A stretch of 64,000 nt of DNA from Anaerolineales bacterium (GCA_020060465.1 JAGVAD010000024.1:87355-151354), one strand, 5' to 3'; shown: positions 43,504 to 52,677, numbered from the stretch's first letter. A program made the numbers and translations. The notes: generated from the letters alone by a model not told the origin.

Positions 43504-46245
43504 ATGCGGCGTTGGCTTCTTTGGTTGTTGGTGTTGGGCTTTGTCTGGCTGGCGGTCGCCCAGTTCAACGAGCTGCGCAACCTGGCGCAGACCCTGGCGC
43601 GCACGTTGACGCACGGCCGATGGCAATGGGTGGCTCTGGCTGCTTTGATCATGGCGCTGTATTATTGGGCTTACGCTGCATCGTTTCAAGCCGCTTTCCG
43701 CGCGGTTGAGATCGAGCGGCGCATCGCAGATCTTTTGCCGGTCATCTTTGGCATGTTCTTCGTCAATGTGATCACTCCCGCCGGCGGAGCCGCTGGCGTG
43801 GCGTTAATCATTGACGACGCCGCGCAGCGCGGGCACTCCGCTGCGCGGTCAATGGCCGGTACAATCCTGCAATTGGTGGCAGATTTCCTGGGGCTTTCGC
43901 TGATCCTGATCGGCAGTTTGGTGTATTTATTCATGCGTCAGGAGCTGCCATTCTATGAAATCGTCGCAGCCGGCGCTTTGTTCGGAATCACGTTGGGGAT
44001 GAGCCTGACGCTGCTGTTGGGGATGCGGCTGCCGGAACTCTTACGCCGCTTGCTTGCCGGAATAGAGAACATGGCGAGCCGTGTGGGAGCGCTGTTGCGC
44101 TTGCGAAACATCCCCTCCACAGGCTGGGGAAGCAGATTCGCCGATGAGATGATCGGCGCTTCTCAGGCAATCGCCCGCTATCCGCAGCGGGCGGCCTGGG
44201 CGATGTTGGTAATGTTGGCGGCGCATCTGCTGGCGATGGCTGCCTTATATACGCTCTTCCTGGCGTTTTATGGCAACGTTGGGCTGGGGACGCTGGCAGC
44301 CGGTTACACGGTTGGCATTCTGTTCTGGATCATCTCGCCTATTCCGCAAGGTGTGGGAATCGTCGAAAGCGCCATGACCATGACGTTTACATCGTTAGGC
44401 GTAGGAATAACCTCGGCTGCGGCGGCGGTTCTAATCTTTCGAGGGTTGATCTTCTGGATACCGGTATTCTTGGGATTCATTCTCCTGCGCCAGGTTAAGT
44501 CGTTTTCCCCTGAGCCAGAGCAAACGCGCTCCACCCAAACCTGGCGATTGCCAGCCATGCTGCTCGCCGGCGCGGGCCTGATGAACCTGATGTGGGCCGC
44601 GCAAAGGGAGCCGCGCCCGCCTTTTGTCGTCATTGGTCAGTACTCGCCGTTTTGCTTCGAGCATCTTGGTCGGCTGTTTGGCTGCCTGTTTGGCGCAGCT
44701 TTGCTGCTTCTCTCAAGCGGGCTTTGGCGCGGTAAACGTTATGCCTGGCGAGCGACCCTGTTGTTGGCTGGTATCGCGGCAATCGCCAATGGGTCGGAAG
44801 GCGATGGATTTTGGCGCGCAGCCTTGTTAATCGCTTTGGCGATCTGGCTGCTGCTGATCCGGCGGCGGTTTGTGGCCGGTTCTGATCCTGTCTATATACG
44901 CCAGGGTGTGTTGGTTTGGGCTGGATTGCTCAGCACAGGAGCATTTTTGGGCATCGTTGGCTTTACTCTGCTCAATTCACCCGGCGCAGGGTTGAATCAG
45001 GCAGCCAATTTGGGGCGTGTGCTAACCATGATGACCTTGTTTTACGATCCCGCGGTGAACAGCGGAGGCGGCGGTTCTTTGTCCTCTCTCATCTATATCT
45101 TCGGCGCGGCGGCATGGGGTTCTTTGCTCTGGGCGCTGGATCGGCCGGTTCAGGTCGGACGCCCACCCGGCGAAAGCCAGCGAAAGAAGGCCAGCGAGAT
45201 CGTTCAAAAATATGGCCGCTCCTCGCAGGCTCATCTGACATTGATGAAAGACAAGCATTATTTCTTCACCTCCGGCGGCTCGCTGGTAGCTTACACGGTC
45301 TGCGGGCGGGCGGCGGTGACGTTGGGGGATCCAATTGGTCCGCCAGAAGACGCCTCAGCGGCGATTGCCGAATTCTGCGAGTATTGCGCCAGGAATGACT
45401 GGTTGCCGGCTTTCTGCCTGACCACAGCCGATTATCTGGATCATTATCGCCGCGCAGGTTTCAATTTCATGTGTTTGGGTCATGAGGGGGTTATTGATCT
45501 GCACACATTCACCCTCAGGGGAAACGCCTGCAAGACTTTCCGCAAGCGTTACAACCGTCTATCTTCGCTGGGTTACCGGGTAGAGATCCATGACCCCCCT
45601 ATCTCAACGGAAATTCTGCAAGAGGCGCGCCAGATCAGCGATGAATGGTTGCAGATGGCTAAGTCGGCTGAAAAGCGCTTCTTTCTGGCCTGGTTCGATG
45701 AAGACTATGTGCGCACGGAGCGCCTGGCGTTGGTGCGCGCCCCAGATGGGAGGATTACAGCCTTCACCAATCTGGTGCCGGAATATCAGCTCAATGAGAT
45801 CAGCGTTGACTTGATGCGCCGCCGATCCAACATTGAATCGGGCACGATGGATTTCTTGTTCGTTTCGCTTATTTTATGGGCGCGTCAGCAAGGTTATGAG
45901 ACCTTCAACCTGGGATTAAGCCCGCTGTATGGCGTGGGGCAGGCCCCAGATAGTTCGCTGCTGGAGCGGTTGATTCGTTTGATTTATGAGCGGGGAAACT
46001 TCTATGATTTCAAAGGGCTGAACGCTTTCAAGATAAAATTCCGCCCGCGCTGGACGCCGCAATATCTGATCTTTCCGGGTTTGATAGGGCTGCCGATCAT
46101 CGGTTGGGCGATGGCGAAGGTGAACGCCGGGGAGGACGAATCTTTATGGCAATACTTCCGCAGCCGACCAAAACACCTCCAGTACGAAGAAGGTGAAAAA
46201 ATTGAAGATCAGCCTATGTTTGCGTCTCATCCGCCCGGCGATTAG
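43504..46245 (+). CDS. mprF: MprF-like bifunctional lysylphosphatidylglycerol synthase/flippase
   Basis: 913 residues. The N-terminal part (residues 1-330) is a multi-helix LPG_synthase_TM/UPF0104 domain (NVITPAGGAAGVALIID, SPIPQGVGIVESAMTMTF). More helices follow, and from about residue 560 a cytosolic DUF2156 domain with LMKDKHYFFTSGG and SGTMDFLFVSLILWARQQ-like segments. MprF moves lysine or alanine from aminoacyl-tRNA to phosphatidylglycerol and flips the product outward, making the surface less negative. It could be involved in antimicrobial peptide or acid tolerance. The amino acid used cannot be told from sequence alone. It is coupled closely to glgA. Confidence 0.85.
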   Translation: MRRWLLWLLVLGFVWLAVAQFNELRNLAQTLARTLTHGRWQWVALAALIMALYYWAYAASFQAAFRAVEIERRIADLLPVIFGMFFVNVITPAGGAAGVALIIDDAAQRGHSAARSMAGTILQLVADFLGLSLILIGSLVYLFMRQELPFYEIVAAGALFGITLGMSLTLLLGMRLPELLRRLLAGIENMASRVGALLRLRNIPSTGWGSRFADEMIGASQAIARYPQRAAWAMLVMLAAHLLAMAALYTLFLAFYGNVGLGTLAAGYTVGILFWIISPIPQGVGIVESAMTMTFTSLGVGITSAAAAVLIFRGLIFWIPVFLGFILLRQVKSFSPEPEQTRSTQTWRLPAMLLAGAGLMNLMWAAQREPRPPFVVIGQYSPFCFEHLGRLFGCLFGAALLLLSSGLWRGKRYAWRATLLLAGIAAIANGSEGDGFWRAALLIALAIWLLLIRRRFVAGSDPVYIRQGVLVWAGLLSTGAFLGIVGFTLLNSPGAGLNQAANLGRVLTMMTLFYDPAVNSGGGGSLSSLIYIFGAAAWGSLLWALDRPVQVGRPPGESQRKKASEIVQKYGRSSQAHLTLMKDKHYFFTSGGSLVAYTVCGRAAVTLGDPIGPPEDASAAIAEFCEYCARNDWLPAFCLTTADYLDHYRRAGFNFMCLGHEGVIDLHTFTLRGNACKTFRKRYNRLSSLGYRVEIHDPPISTEILQEARQISDEWLQMAKSAEKRFFLAWFDEDYVRTERLALVRAPDGRITAFTNLVPEYQLNEISVDLMRRRSNIESGTMDFLFVSLILWARQQGYETFNLGLSPLYGVGQAPDSSLLERLIRLIYERGNFYDFKGLNAFKIKFRPRWTPQYLIFPGLIGLPIIGWAMAKVNAGEDESLWQYFRSRPKHLQYEEGEKIEDQPMFASHPPGD

Positions 46246-46259
46246 TGACCTTCAGATAG

Positions 46260-46332
46260 TTTGGTTATGAACGTCCCGCAGGTTTCTGATCACACAGGCT
46301 TGTTTTTAGGGCAATCTGCGGGATGGTTTGCA
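46260..46332. repeat. Intergenic hairpin repeat, CCGCAGG family, copy 3
   Basis: It begins TTTGGTTATGAACGTCCCGC and ends CTGCGGGATGGTTTGCA. It is close to copy 2 at 22898-22972 over its whole length. It lies between the mprF-like gene and the proS leader, ending 5 bases before the extended -10 box of that leader. Confidence 0.75.
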
Positions 46333-46336
46333 AGAG

Positions 46337-46345
46337 TGATAAAAT
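46337..46345 (+). promoter_or_regulatory. Extended -10 promoter of the proS leader
   Basis: TGATAAAAT is an extended -10 box (TGn followed by TAAAAT). Six bases follow it before an ATG at 46352, so transcription would start at or next to that ATG and give a leaderless message. No good -35 box is seen, which extended -10 promoters tolerate. Confidence 0.55.
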
Positions 46346-46351
46346 ATATAC

Positions 46352-46438
46352 ATGTTTTTATACGCCTGCTCATCCGTCCCTGCCCCTGCGCCGCGCCCAA
46401 TTCTGTGGGCCTTCGGTCTGTTTGGGTTGGTCGGATAG
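46352..46438 (+). CDS. Proline-rich leader peptide of proS (28 codons)
   Basis: A 28-codon frame starts at ATG 46352 and ends at TAG 46436-46438. Residues 9-16 read VPAPAPRP: four Pro codons (CCT, CCT, CCG, CCA) within seven codons. It has no Shine-Dalgarno sequence, but the predicted transcript starts at the ATG, which fits leaderless translation. It lies just upstream of a strong terminator and the prolyl-tRNA synthetase gene. A ribosome short of charged proline tRNA would stall on these codons. The coding status is inferred from this arrangement, not from homology. Confidence 0.55.
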   Translation: MFLYACSSVPAPAPRPILWAFGLFGLVG

Positions 46439-46496
46439 CGATCAGCGTCTGCGAACATCCACCCTCCGGACTGAAAGCCTCCGGAGGGTTTTTGTT
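46396..46496 (+). promoter_or_regulatory. Candidate proline attenuator with terminator before proS
   Basis: Three pairings are visible. CCCAA (46396-46400, inside the Pro-codon run) can pair with TTGGG (46422-46426). GGGTTGG (46424-46430) can pair, with one bulged T, with CCACCC (46459-46464). CCCTCCGGA (46462-46470) pairs perfectly over 9 bp with TCCGGAGGG (46480-46488), followed by TTTTTGTTT, a strong terminator. The first and second pairings exclude each other, as do the second and third. A ribosome stalled on Pro codons would free GGGTTGG to block the terminator. One that reaches the stop codon would cover it and let the terminator form. A TTGACA at 46496-46501 could be part of a second promoter. 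Confidence 0.6.
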
Positions 46497-46545
46497 TGAC
46501 AGGCTAAGTATTTCGAGACAAATTGTGTAAGATGAGGAGATCACC

Positions 46546-48321
46546 ATGCGCCTGAGCCATCTTTTTTCCCAAACCTTGCGTGAAGCCCCATCTGAGGCAG
46601 AGGTCGCCAGTCATCAACTCTTGCTGCGCGCCGGTTTCATTCGCCAGCTTGCAGCAGGCATCTTCAGTCTGCTGCCGCTGGCGCGTCGCTCGCTGAATAA
46701 AATTGAAGCCATCATCCGCCAGGAGATCGAAGCCATCGGCGGGCAGGAGGTGGTCATGCCAATCGTCCACCCGGCCGATTTATGGAAGGAAAGCCGCCGC
46801 TGGTTCGAGATTGACGCTGAGCTGGCTCGCTTCCAGGACCGCAACCATCGCGACATGCTGCTCGCCATGACGCATGAAGAGGTGGTAGCCGACCTGGTGC
46901 GTCGCGAAATACGCTCCTACCGCCAGCTTCCACGTTTGATCTATCAAATCCAGACCAAGTTCCGCGACGACCCGCGCCCGCGTGCAGGGCTGATCCGCGT
47001 GCGCGAGTTCACCATGAAGGACAGCTACAGCCTGGACGCAGATTGGGACGGCCTGGATCGCCAATACCGCGCCCATTATCAGGCGTACTTCAACATCTTC
47101 CGTCGCTGCGGCCTGCCGGTCATCGCCGTCAAAGCCGATACCGGCATGATGGGCGGAACGTTAGCCCACGAGTTTATGTATCTCACCCCCATTGGCGAAG
47201 ACTCACTGCTGCTATGTGATTCTTGCGGTTTCTCCGCCAACCGCCAGGTGGCTGTTTTTCGCAAATCCCTGCCGCCGGTCGAGGCGCCCCTGCCGCTGGA
47301 AAAAGTCGCCACGCCGGATTGTAAAACCATCGAAGATCTAGCGGCTTTCCTGGGTGTTCCCAGGTCTCGCACGGCAAAAGCCGTGTTTATGATCGCCTCC
47401 ATTCCTGAAAACCTGGAGAAGAAAGAGCAGTTTGTCTTCGCCGTAGTCCGCGGCGATATGGAGGTCAACGAAACCAAATTGGCTAACTTGATTGGCGCCC
47501 GTTCGCTGCGCCCCGCCACAGAAGAGGAAATCCGCGCTGTAGGCGCGGCGCCGGGCTATGCCTCGCCAGTCGGTCTGAAAGACGCGTTGGTGATCGTAGA
47601 TGACGCCATTCCTCACAGCCATAACTTAGTTGCTGGCGCAAACGAGGACGGTTATCATTTGCTGAACACCAATTATGGGCGCGACTACACCGCTTCCATT
47701 GTGGCAGACATCGCTGCTGCACAAGACGGCGACGCCTGCCCGCAATGCGGCGCGGCGATGCGATTGGCGCGCGGCGTTGAGGTGGGCAATATCTTTAAAT
47801 TGGGCGCGCGCTATAGCGAGAAGATGGGCTGTTATTATCTGGATGCTGAAGGGCAGTCCCGCCCGGTGATTATGGGTTCCTACGGAATCGGCCTGGGGCG
47901 GCTGTTGGCTTGCATCGCCGAAGAGCATCACGATGAAAACGGCTTGATCTGGCCGATCAGCGTTGCGCCCTATGTGTTATACCTGGTCGCCCTGGCGGGC
48001 AAAGGCAGTGCCGCTACGCTTGAGACGGCGGAGCAACTCTATGCCGAATTGCAGGCCGCGGGGATCGAAACGCTCTACGACGACCGCTCGGAAAGCCCCG
48101 GCGTGAAATTCAACGATGCCGACCTGATCGGTCTGCCGCTGCGCTTGACGGTTAGCGATCGGGCGTTAAAATCCGGCGGGCTCGAGTTCAAGCGCCGCGA
48201 CCGCCAGGAGCGTGAAATTGTTCCTCTGAACCTGGCAGTCAGCCGCATTCAAGCCGAGATTGCGGCGCTCTACGCTGAGATCGAAAGCGTGCTTCGCCCA
48301 GAAGCGATGGAAAAGCCTTAG
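46546..48321 (+). CDS. proS: Prolyl-tRNA synthetase
   Basis: 591 residues, the bacterial long form. Class II motif 2 is RVREFTMKDSYSLDADWDG; motif 3 is GSYGIGLGRLLACIAEEHHD. Between them, residues about 220-400 hold the YbaK-like editing insertion (FRKSLPPVEAP to VGLKDALVIVDDAIPHSHN) that clears Ala-tRNA(Pro). The anticodon-binding domain is at the C-terminus. It charges tRNA(Pro) with proline. GAGGAG precedes the ATG. Expression is likely tuned by the upstream proline-rich leader and terminator at 46337-46496. Confidence 0.96.
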   Translation: MRLSHLFSQTLREAPSEAEVASHQLLLRAGFIRQLAAGIFSLLPLARRSLNKIEAIIRQEIEAIGGQEVVMPIVHPADLWKESRRWFEIDAELARFQDRNHRDMLLAMTHEEVVADLVRREIRSYRQLPRLIYQIQTKFRDDPRPRAGLIRVREFTMKDSYSLDADWDGLDRQYRAHYQAYFNIFRRCGLPVIAVKADTGMMGGTLAHEFMYLTPIGEDSLLLCDSCGFSANRQVAVFRKSLPPVEAPLPLEKVATPDCKTIEDLAAFLGVPRSRTAKAVFMIASIPENLEKKEQFVFAVVRGDMEVNETKLANLIGARSLRPATEEEIRAVGAAPGYASPVGLKDALVIVDDAIPHSHNLVAGANEDGYHLLNTNYGRDYTASIVADIAAAQDGDACPQCGAAMRLARGVEVGNIFKLGARYSEKMGCYYLDAEGQSRPVIMGSYGIGLGRLLACIAEEHHDENGLIWPISVAPYVLYLVALAGKGSAATLETAEQLYAELQAAGIETLYDDRSESPGVKFNDADLIGLPLRLTVSDRALKSGGLEFKRRDRQEREIVPLNLAVSRIQAEIAALYAEIESVLRPEAMEKP

Positions 48322-48428
48322 CCATATCGCTGTAACTCTCACGGCAATTGCTGTGGAAAGCGCCCTCTCCTGGTTTGGCTGGAAAGACCGCTATCCGGCC
48401 AGGCGGGTAATATGGTCAAGAGAACAAA

Positions 48429-49673
48429 TTATGGGCTGCGACTGAGCAGGTCCAAAAGCGCATCAAAGGCTGGCTTGGGTTTTCCTTGCCGATCAAATAA
48501 CAGCGGCGCGTCGGGCTGTCCGGTGTACTCCGGGATCCAGGAGTAACGATCGGTTAACCCCCAGGCTACGAACACATTACAGTTCGGCGTTTCCAGGCAG
48601 GCAGAGAACGCCTGGCGATAGATTTCAGCTTGAACAGCTAACTCCTCCGCCGGGCTATCTTTGGCATACTGGGTGCGCACATCCATTTCGGTGATATGCA
48701 CCACAAGCCCCAATTCTGCCAAACGGCGCATATTGGCAGTTAACTCCTGGCGTGTGGGCGGCCCCCACAACCAAACATGCATTTGCAAGCCGACCCCATC
48801 AACAGGAATGCCTTGCCGCAGCATACCCTGCACGAGAGAATAAACCGCCTGGGATTTCTGATTCAACCCTTCAGCGAAGAATTCATTATAGATCAGCAGC
48901 GCCTGCGGATCTGCCTCTCGCGCCCATTGAAAAGCCATGGCGATATATTCGGGGCCAATCTTGCGCAGCCACAACGTGTTCCGCAAGGCGCCATTGTTTT
49001 GGAAAGCTTCATTGACCACATCCCAGGCGTAAATATGACCCCGATAATGACCGACAACGGTTTTGATGTGCCGACACAGGATTTGTATCCACTCCTCCCG
49101 TGAATACTCGCCGCCAGTCAGCCAGCCTGGTTGCTGCAAATCCCAAGCCAATGCATGACCATATACCGCCATTCCATTCGCCCTGGCAAAGGCGACCAAG
49201 GCGTCGCCTTGCGAGAAATCATAACGCACCGGTTCGGGATGCACCACTTCCCATTTCATCGCATTTTCGGCGGCGAGCATGTTGAACTGAGCAGCAAGCA
49301 GCCCGGCATACTCCCGGTTGTCGAGAAAATGCGGTGCAGTGGAGACCCCCACATAGAATCGGCGCAACTCCGCAAGCTGCCTCAGGGAGGTCGCGCCCCC
49401 CTCTCTGCTGCTGATAGGTCGAATTGGCCGGTAAGAATACACGCTCAGGTCCAGGGCAGGCGCTGGGTCGGGCTGGCAGGTAGGGAACTTTGGCGTTGGA
49501 TAAACCGGCGTTGGTTTGGCGGGAAAGGTCTCTGGCGAAGGAGTCTCCCGGCGGGCGACAGGAGTCAGTCGGTCGGCGGGCTGCGCCGAGAACCCCCCAG
49601 CCTCGCGGCGGCAAGCGGATAACCCCCACAGGCATAGCACAACCAATAGCAGCGCCCGTCGCATGGCGGTCAT
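48429..49673 (-). CDS. Endo-1,4-beta-xylanase, GH10 family, lipoprotein
   Basis: 414 residues. A signal peptide ends in LSAC (Cys21), then a Pro/Thr-rich linker leads to a GH10 barrel. The acid/base Glu222 is in WDVVNEAF and the nucleophile Glu329 in ITEMDVRTQ. The subsite residues NAMKWE and YGHALAWD are also present. GH10 enzymes cut xylan and related beta-glycans outside the cell. The ATG overlaps the stop of the preceding methyltransferase gene by 4 bases (ATGA); an ATG three codons later is possible. No other plant-polysaccharide genes are in the window, so the in vivo substrate is uncertain. Confidence 0.92.
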   Translation of the reverse strand: MTAMRRALLLVVLCLWGLSACRREAGGFSAQPADRLTPVARRETPSPETFPAKPTPVYPTPKFPTCQPDPAPALDLSVYSYRPIRPISSREGGATSLRQLAELRRFYVGVSTAPHFLDNREYAGLLAAQFNMLAAENAMKWEVVHPEPVRYDFSQGDALVAFARANGMAVYGHALAWDLQQPGWLTGGEYSREEWIQILCRHIKTVVGHYRGHIYAWDVVNEAFQNNGALRNTLWLRKIGPEYIAMAFQWAREADPQALLIYNEFFAEGLNQKSQAVYSLVQGMLRQGIPVDGVGLQMHVWLWGPPTRQELTANMRRLAELGLVVHITEMDVRTQYAKDSPAEELAVQAEIYRQAFSACLETPNCNVFVAWGLTDRYSWIPEYTGQPDAPLLFDRQGKPKPAFDALLDLLSRSP

Positions 49674-50374
49674 TTTCCCATAAGAGCCTTCTCCAGCCCG
49701 TTGCAGAAAGACGTCGGGCCACAGGCGATGAACGACTTGGTCAGACCCAAGACGCGCTCCCGATACAGGGCGCCGTTTGGGAACAGTGTGCGCATCTCTT
49801 GCGCGCTGAGCAGGCGGTGCGAGCGCGTCAGCCTGGAGGCAAGGCGGACGTCTGGCTCTCGGCGATACCAGCCCAAATTAAAATGTTGCACCAGGGCGAT
49901 CTGCAAGCCGGACGGATAGAATTGAAAGAACGGCAGCAAGAAATGCGGCTCAAGCGGAAAGTAGCGGTTAGGCGTCTGAATAAAATAGCATTTCCCCACT
50001 CGCTGAATTTCCATCGCCATGCGCCGTTGGCGATCAAAGCTGCCCAGATGTTCGATCACCGAGTTGGAAAAGACAACATCAAATTCGCTGTCGGCAAATC
50101 GGCTTAAATCGGTGGCGTCGCCGGCGAGACTGATAAAATTTGGGCGGTTGACCGGTTGAAGCTCGATGTTCAGTAAGACGATTTGAAACCGCTCGTCCTG
50201 CGCCACGCCCATCACCTCCCAGAAGCGTTGCTCTCCGCCCACATCCAGTATAGAGATTGGAGGCCTCAGCGCCTCGATCAGGTTTAGAAACAGGCGGAAG
50301 CGCCGACGGCGAAAGGCTGTCGCCAGGGTGGTCTCCCGGCGATGATCAATGATGCGTTCGAAAACGAACTTCAT
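49670..50374 (-). CDS. Class I SAM-dependent methyltransferase
   Basis: About 234 residues. A Rossmann-like methyltransferase core is visible: ISILDVGGEQRFWEVM (motif I), NFISLAGDATDLSRF, FDVVFSNSVIEHLGSF (motif post-I/IV) and FIQTPNRYFPLEPHFLLP. The last block resembles methyltransferases found in exopolysaccharide and lipid-sugar loci. The substrate is unknown. I prefer the ATG at 50374, which begins 8 bases after the rlmB stop; an upstream ATG would overlap rlmB by over 50 bases. It is coupled to the xylanase gene. Confidence 0.78.
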   Translation of the reverse strand: MKFVFERIIDHRRETTLATAFRRRRFRLFLNLIEALRPPISILDVGGEQRFWEVMGVAQDERFQIVLLNIELQPVNRPNFISLAGDATDLSRFADSEFDVVFSNSVIEHLGSFDRQRRMAMEIQRVGKCYFIQTPNRYFPLEPHFLLPFFQFYPSGLQIALVQHFNLGWYRREPDVRLASRLTRSHRLLSAQEMRTLFPNGALYRERVLGLTKSFIACGPTSFCNGLEKALMGK

Positions 50375-50381
50375 GCCATTC

Positions 50382-51119
50382 TTAAGAAAAGCGGCGCGCT
50401 TGCCAGGCAAGGTAAAGCGCCACAGAACCTGCAACGGCGGCGTTCAACGACTCAACCCGACCGCGCATGGGCAGGCTCATCAGTACATCACAAGCCTGCC
50501 GCGTCAACGAGCGCATACCCTGTCCTTCGCTGCCTACTACCAATGCCAACGGGACATCCAGATGCACCCGCTCCACAGATTGAGCATGCGCCTCGCTATC
50601 CAGGCCAACCACCCATACTCCGGCTTCTTTCAGCGTCTGGATGGCTTGTGCCAGGTTCACCTGAGCGATGAGCAAATGCTCGCTGGCGCCTGAAGAGGCA
50701 TTGACCACCGCTGGCGTGACGGTAACCGTATGACGCAAGGGCAGTAAAACGCCATGCACGCCCACGCACTCGGCTGTGCGCAGCAGCGAGCCTAAATTTT
50801 GCGGGTCTTGCAGCGCATCCAGGATGAGAATGAAAGCAGGTTCAGAAAGCTTCTCGGCTTGCGCCAGGATATCTTGCATGGCGCAATATGGATAACTGCT
50901 GACCTCCAGAGCGACGCCTTGGTGCCCAGAACTCAACGCGTCTAATTGCTCTCGCGCCACCCACTCCAGGGGCAAACGCTTTTGCCGACAGAGTTGAATA
51001 ATTTCCGCGAGGCGGCCTTTCTCCTGAACACCTTGGGCTAACCGCAGGCGGAAGACCTGTCGCCTTGCCGCCCGCAGCGTCTCATATACCGCATTGCGCC
51101 CACTGATCCATTCGCGCAT
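50382..51119 (-). CDS. rlmB: 23S rRNA 2'-O-ribose methyltransferase RlmB (TrmH/SpoU family)
   Basis: 245 residues. The N-terminal substrate-binding domain starts ISGRNAVYETLRA. The SPOUT catalytic domain has motif 1 DPQNLGSLLRTAECVG, motif 2 LALVVGSEGQGMRSL and motif 3 SLNAAVAGSVALYLA. This matches RlmB, which methylates guanosine 2251 in 23S rRNA, although TrmH-family paralogues with other rRNA targets are hard to exclude. Length is normal. It is the second gene of a minus-strand run that begins with the PIN/TRAM protein. Confidence 0.87.
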   Translation of the reverse strand: MREWISGRNAVYETLRAARRQVFRLRLAQGVQEKGRLAEIIQLCRQKRLPLEWVAREQLDALSSGHQGVALEVSSYPYCAMQDILAQAEKLSEPAFILILDALQDPQNLGSLLRTAECVGVHGVLLPLRHTVTVTPAVVNASSGASEHLLIAQVNLAQAIQTLKEAGVWVVGLDSEAHAQSVERVHLDVPLALVVGSEGQGMRSLTRQACDVLMSLPMRGRVESLNAAVAGSVALYLAWQARRFS

Positions 51120-51151
51120 ACAAGACCCCGCTTCGAACTGGCGCGTATCCG

Positions 51152-52237
51152 CTATTCTTTCCCATCGTCAATACGGGCAAAGATCATCCGCCCGGCCGCG
51201 GTTTGCAACACTTTGGTGACATGCACCGTGACCTTGGCGTTGATGCGGTCGCGCCCATCCTCCACCACCACCATTGTGCCGTCATCCAGATAAGCAATGC
51301 CCTGGCCTGTCTCGCGTCCTTCTTGAATGATATTCACCGTGATCGTTTCTCCCGGCAGGAAGACAGATTTGACTGCATTCGCCAGCTCATTGACATTCAA
51401 CACAGCCACGCCTTGTAATTCAGCCACCCGATTGAGATTGTAATCATTGGTCAAGATTGGACAGCGCAACTGGCGCGCTAGCACCACCAGTTTGTCATCC
51501 ACCTCGCGCACGCCTTCCACATCTATATCGCTGATGCGCACTGGAACAGCGGAATCTTTTTGCAGTTGGGCAAGCACTTCCATGCCGCGCCGCCCGCGTT
51601 GCCGCCTCAAGGCATCCGGCGAATCGGCGATATATTGCAGCTCGTTCAGCACGAAGCGCGGGATGAGCAGTGTCCCAGCCAGAAAACCGGTGCGAGCAAT
51701 ATCGGCAATACGGCCATCAATGATGACGCTGGTATCCAACAGGATGTTCCGGCTCACCGCGCCGCCTGCGCTGGTGGGAACGAGGCCTTCGCTGCCAGCC
51801 TCTGGGACCGGGGTTTGCCAACGAGTGAGAAATACCTCGGATATATCGTTTTGGCGCAGGACAAAAATGACCACGCCCAAATAACCGAACAACACCACGC
51901 CTACAAAAGGCAAAATCTGACTCAACGGTTCGGGCAACATCGAGAGCGGTAAAGACAATAAAGCGGCGATAATCAACCCACACACCAGACCCACCAGGCC
52001 CGCCGCCAGGGTCTGCACCGATACCTTTGCCAGAACCGAAACCAGGTAACGCGCCGGGCGGGTGGTCACGAAGGGCGTCAAGATAAGCCCGACCAGAGCT
52101 CCTAAAAGGCCAAATGAGGTAGCGTATAAGTCAGGGTCGGCGCCCATCAATGGCGCAAGATCGCGGCCCAGATATACGCCAACGATTGCCATGCCCACCA
52201 TGCCGATCAGCCGAAAAATAAATTCAACGCCGATCAT
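51152..52237 (-). CDS. PIN/TRAM domain membrane protein (YacL-like)
   Basis: 361 residues. Four hydrophobic helices in the first 130 residues anchor it to the membrane. A PIN domain follows with the acidic nuclease site beginning ILLDTSVIIDGRIADI and later PILTNDYNLNRVAELQ. A TRAM domain closes the protein (LPGETITVNIIQEGRE, YLDDGTMVVVEDG). This is the YacL architecture of Bacillus and relatives, a putative membrane-bound ribonuclease of unknown target. AGGAGGA precedes the start. It heads the minus-strand run with rlmB. Confidence 0.9.
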   Translation of the reverse strand: MIGVEFIFRLIGMVGMAIVGVYLGRDLAPLMGADPDLYATSFGLLGALVGLILTPFVTTRPARYLVSVLAKVSVQTLAAGLVGLVCGLIIAALLSLPLSMLPEPLSQILPFVGVVLFGYLGVVIFVLRQNDISEVFLTRWQTPVPEAGSEGLVPTSAGGAVSRNILLDTSVIIDGRIADIARTGFLAGTLLIPRFVLNELQYIADSPDALRRQRGRRGMEVLAQLQKDSAVPVRISDIDVEGVREVDDKLVVLARQLRCPILTNDYNLNRVAELQGVAVLNVNELANAVKSVFLPGETITVNIIQEGRETGQGIAYLDDGTMVVVEDGRDRINAKVTVHVTKVLQTAAGRMIFARIDDGKE

Positions 52238-52529
52238 TCAATAATTCCTCCTGAATAAAAAGAAACAGCGCAAAGCGTTTGCGCTCCCTTCGCAAACGGC
52301 CAGGCGCTGAGGAAATGAATCCAAACAGGCAAAAATGTTGAAAAAACCCCAATGATTGCAAGCAACTCCGCCAGCGCAGCAGGCCAAACGATGAGAGCAA
52401 AATAAAACGAAATAATAAAGATAATTGCTGCAGGCAACCGGTCAAATGATTGGAAAAGTATTATAAAGCAAATTCTCAGATTAAGTATTGGAGGATTCTA
52501 AGCCTGGAGCATTCAAAGGTTGTTTCTTG
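52238..52529. other. Gene-free upstream region of the PIN/TRAM gene
   Basis: No convincing gene is seen here. Short frames on the minus strand lack homology or a good start. A hairpin CGTTTGCG/CGCAAACG lies near 52277-52299. With the repeats at 52530-52640 and 52678-52805 it makes a 734-base gene-free stretch before the MFS gene. Confidence 0.5.
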
Positions 52530-52640
52530 CCGCGATGGCGGCGACTGGAAATCGCCTGAAAGTTCACAAAGTCGGATACACCGACTCCCAGCCCGCTTCA
52601 AGCGGGCTTCGTAACCTGAGGCGTTGGTTTCCAACCGATG
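52530..52640. repeat. Composite intergenic repeat, copy B
   Basis: It shares with copy A (25778-25885), in the same order, a GCGGCGAC hairpin arm, CTGAAAGT/CTGGAAATGT, a GTCGG...CCGACTCCCAGCCCGCTT block with GCGGGCTT, and CGTAACCTGAGGCG, then GTTTCCAACC. The shared order of several small hairpins over about 110 bases shows common descent. Confidence 0.65.
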
Positions 52641-52677
52641 CCGGGTGAGCACAACTCAAGTCGGCTTATTCTTGGTC

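Noticed and set aside
46360..46500. T-box riboswitch before proS
   Set aside because: No T-box consensus (the GGTGG-ACCGCG-type bulge) is present upstream of the terminator, and the segment is too short for a specifier stem. The proline-rich frame explains the region better.
42025..48321. glgA, mprF and proS as one functional operon
   Set aside because: The hairpin repeat, extended -10 box and terminator between mprF and proS show that proS has its own transcript start.
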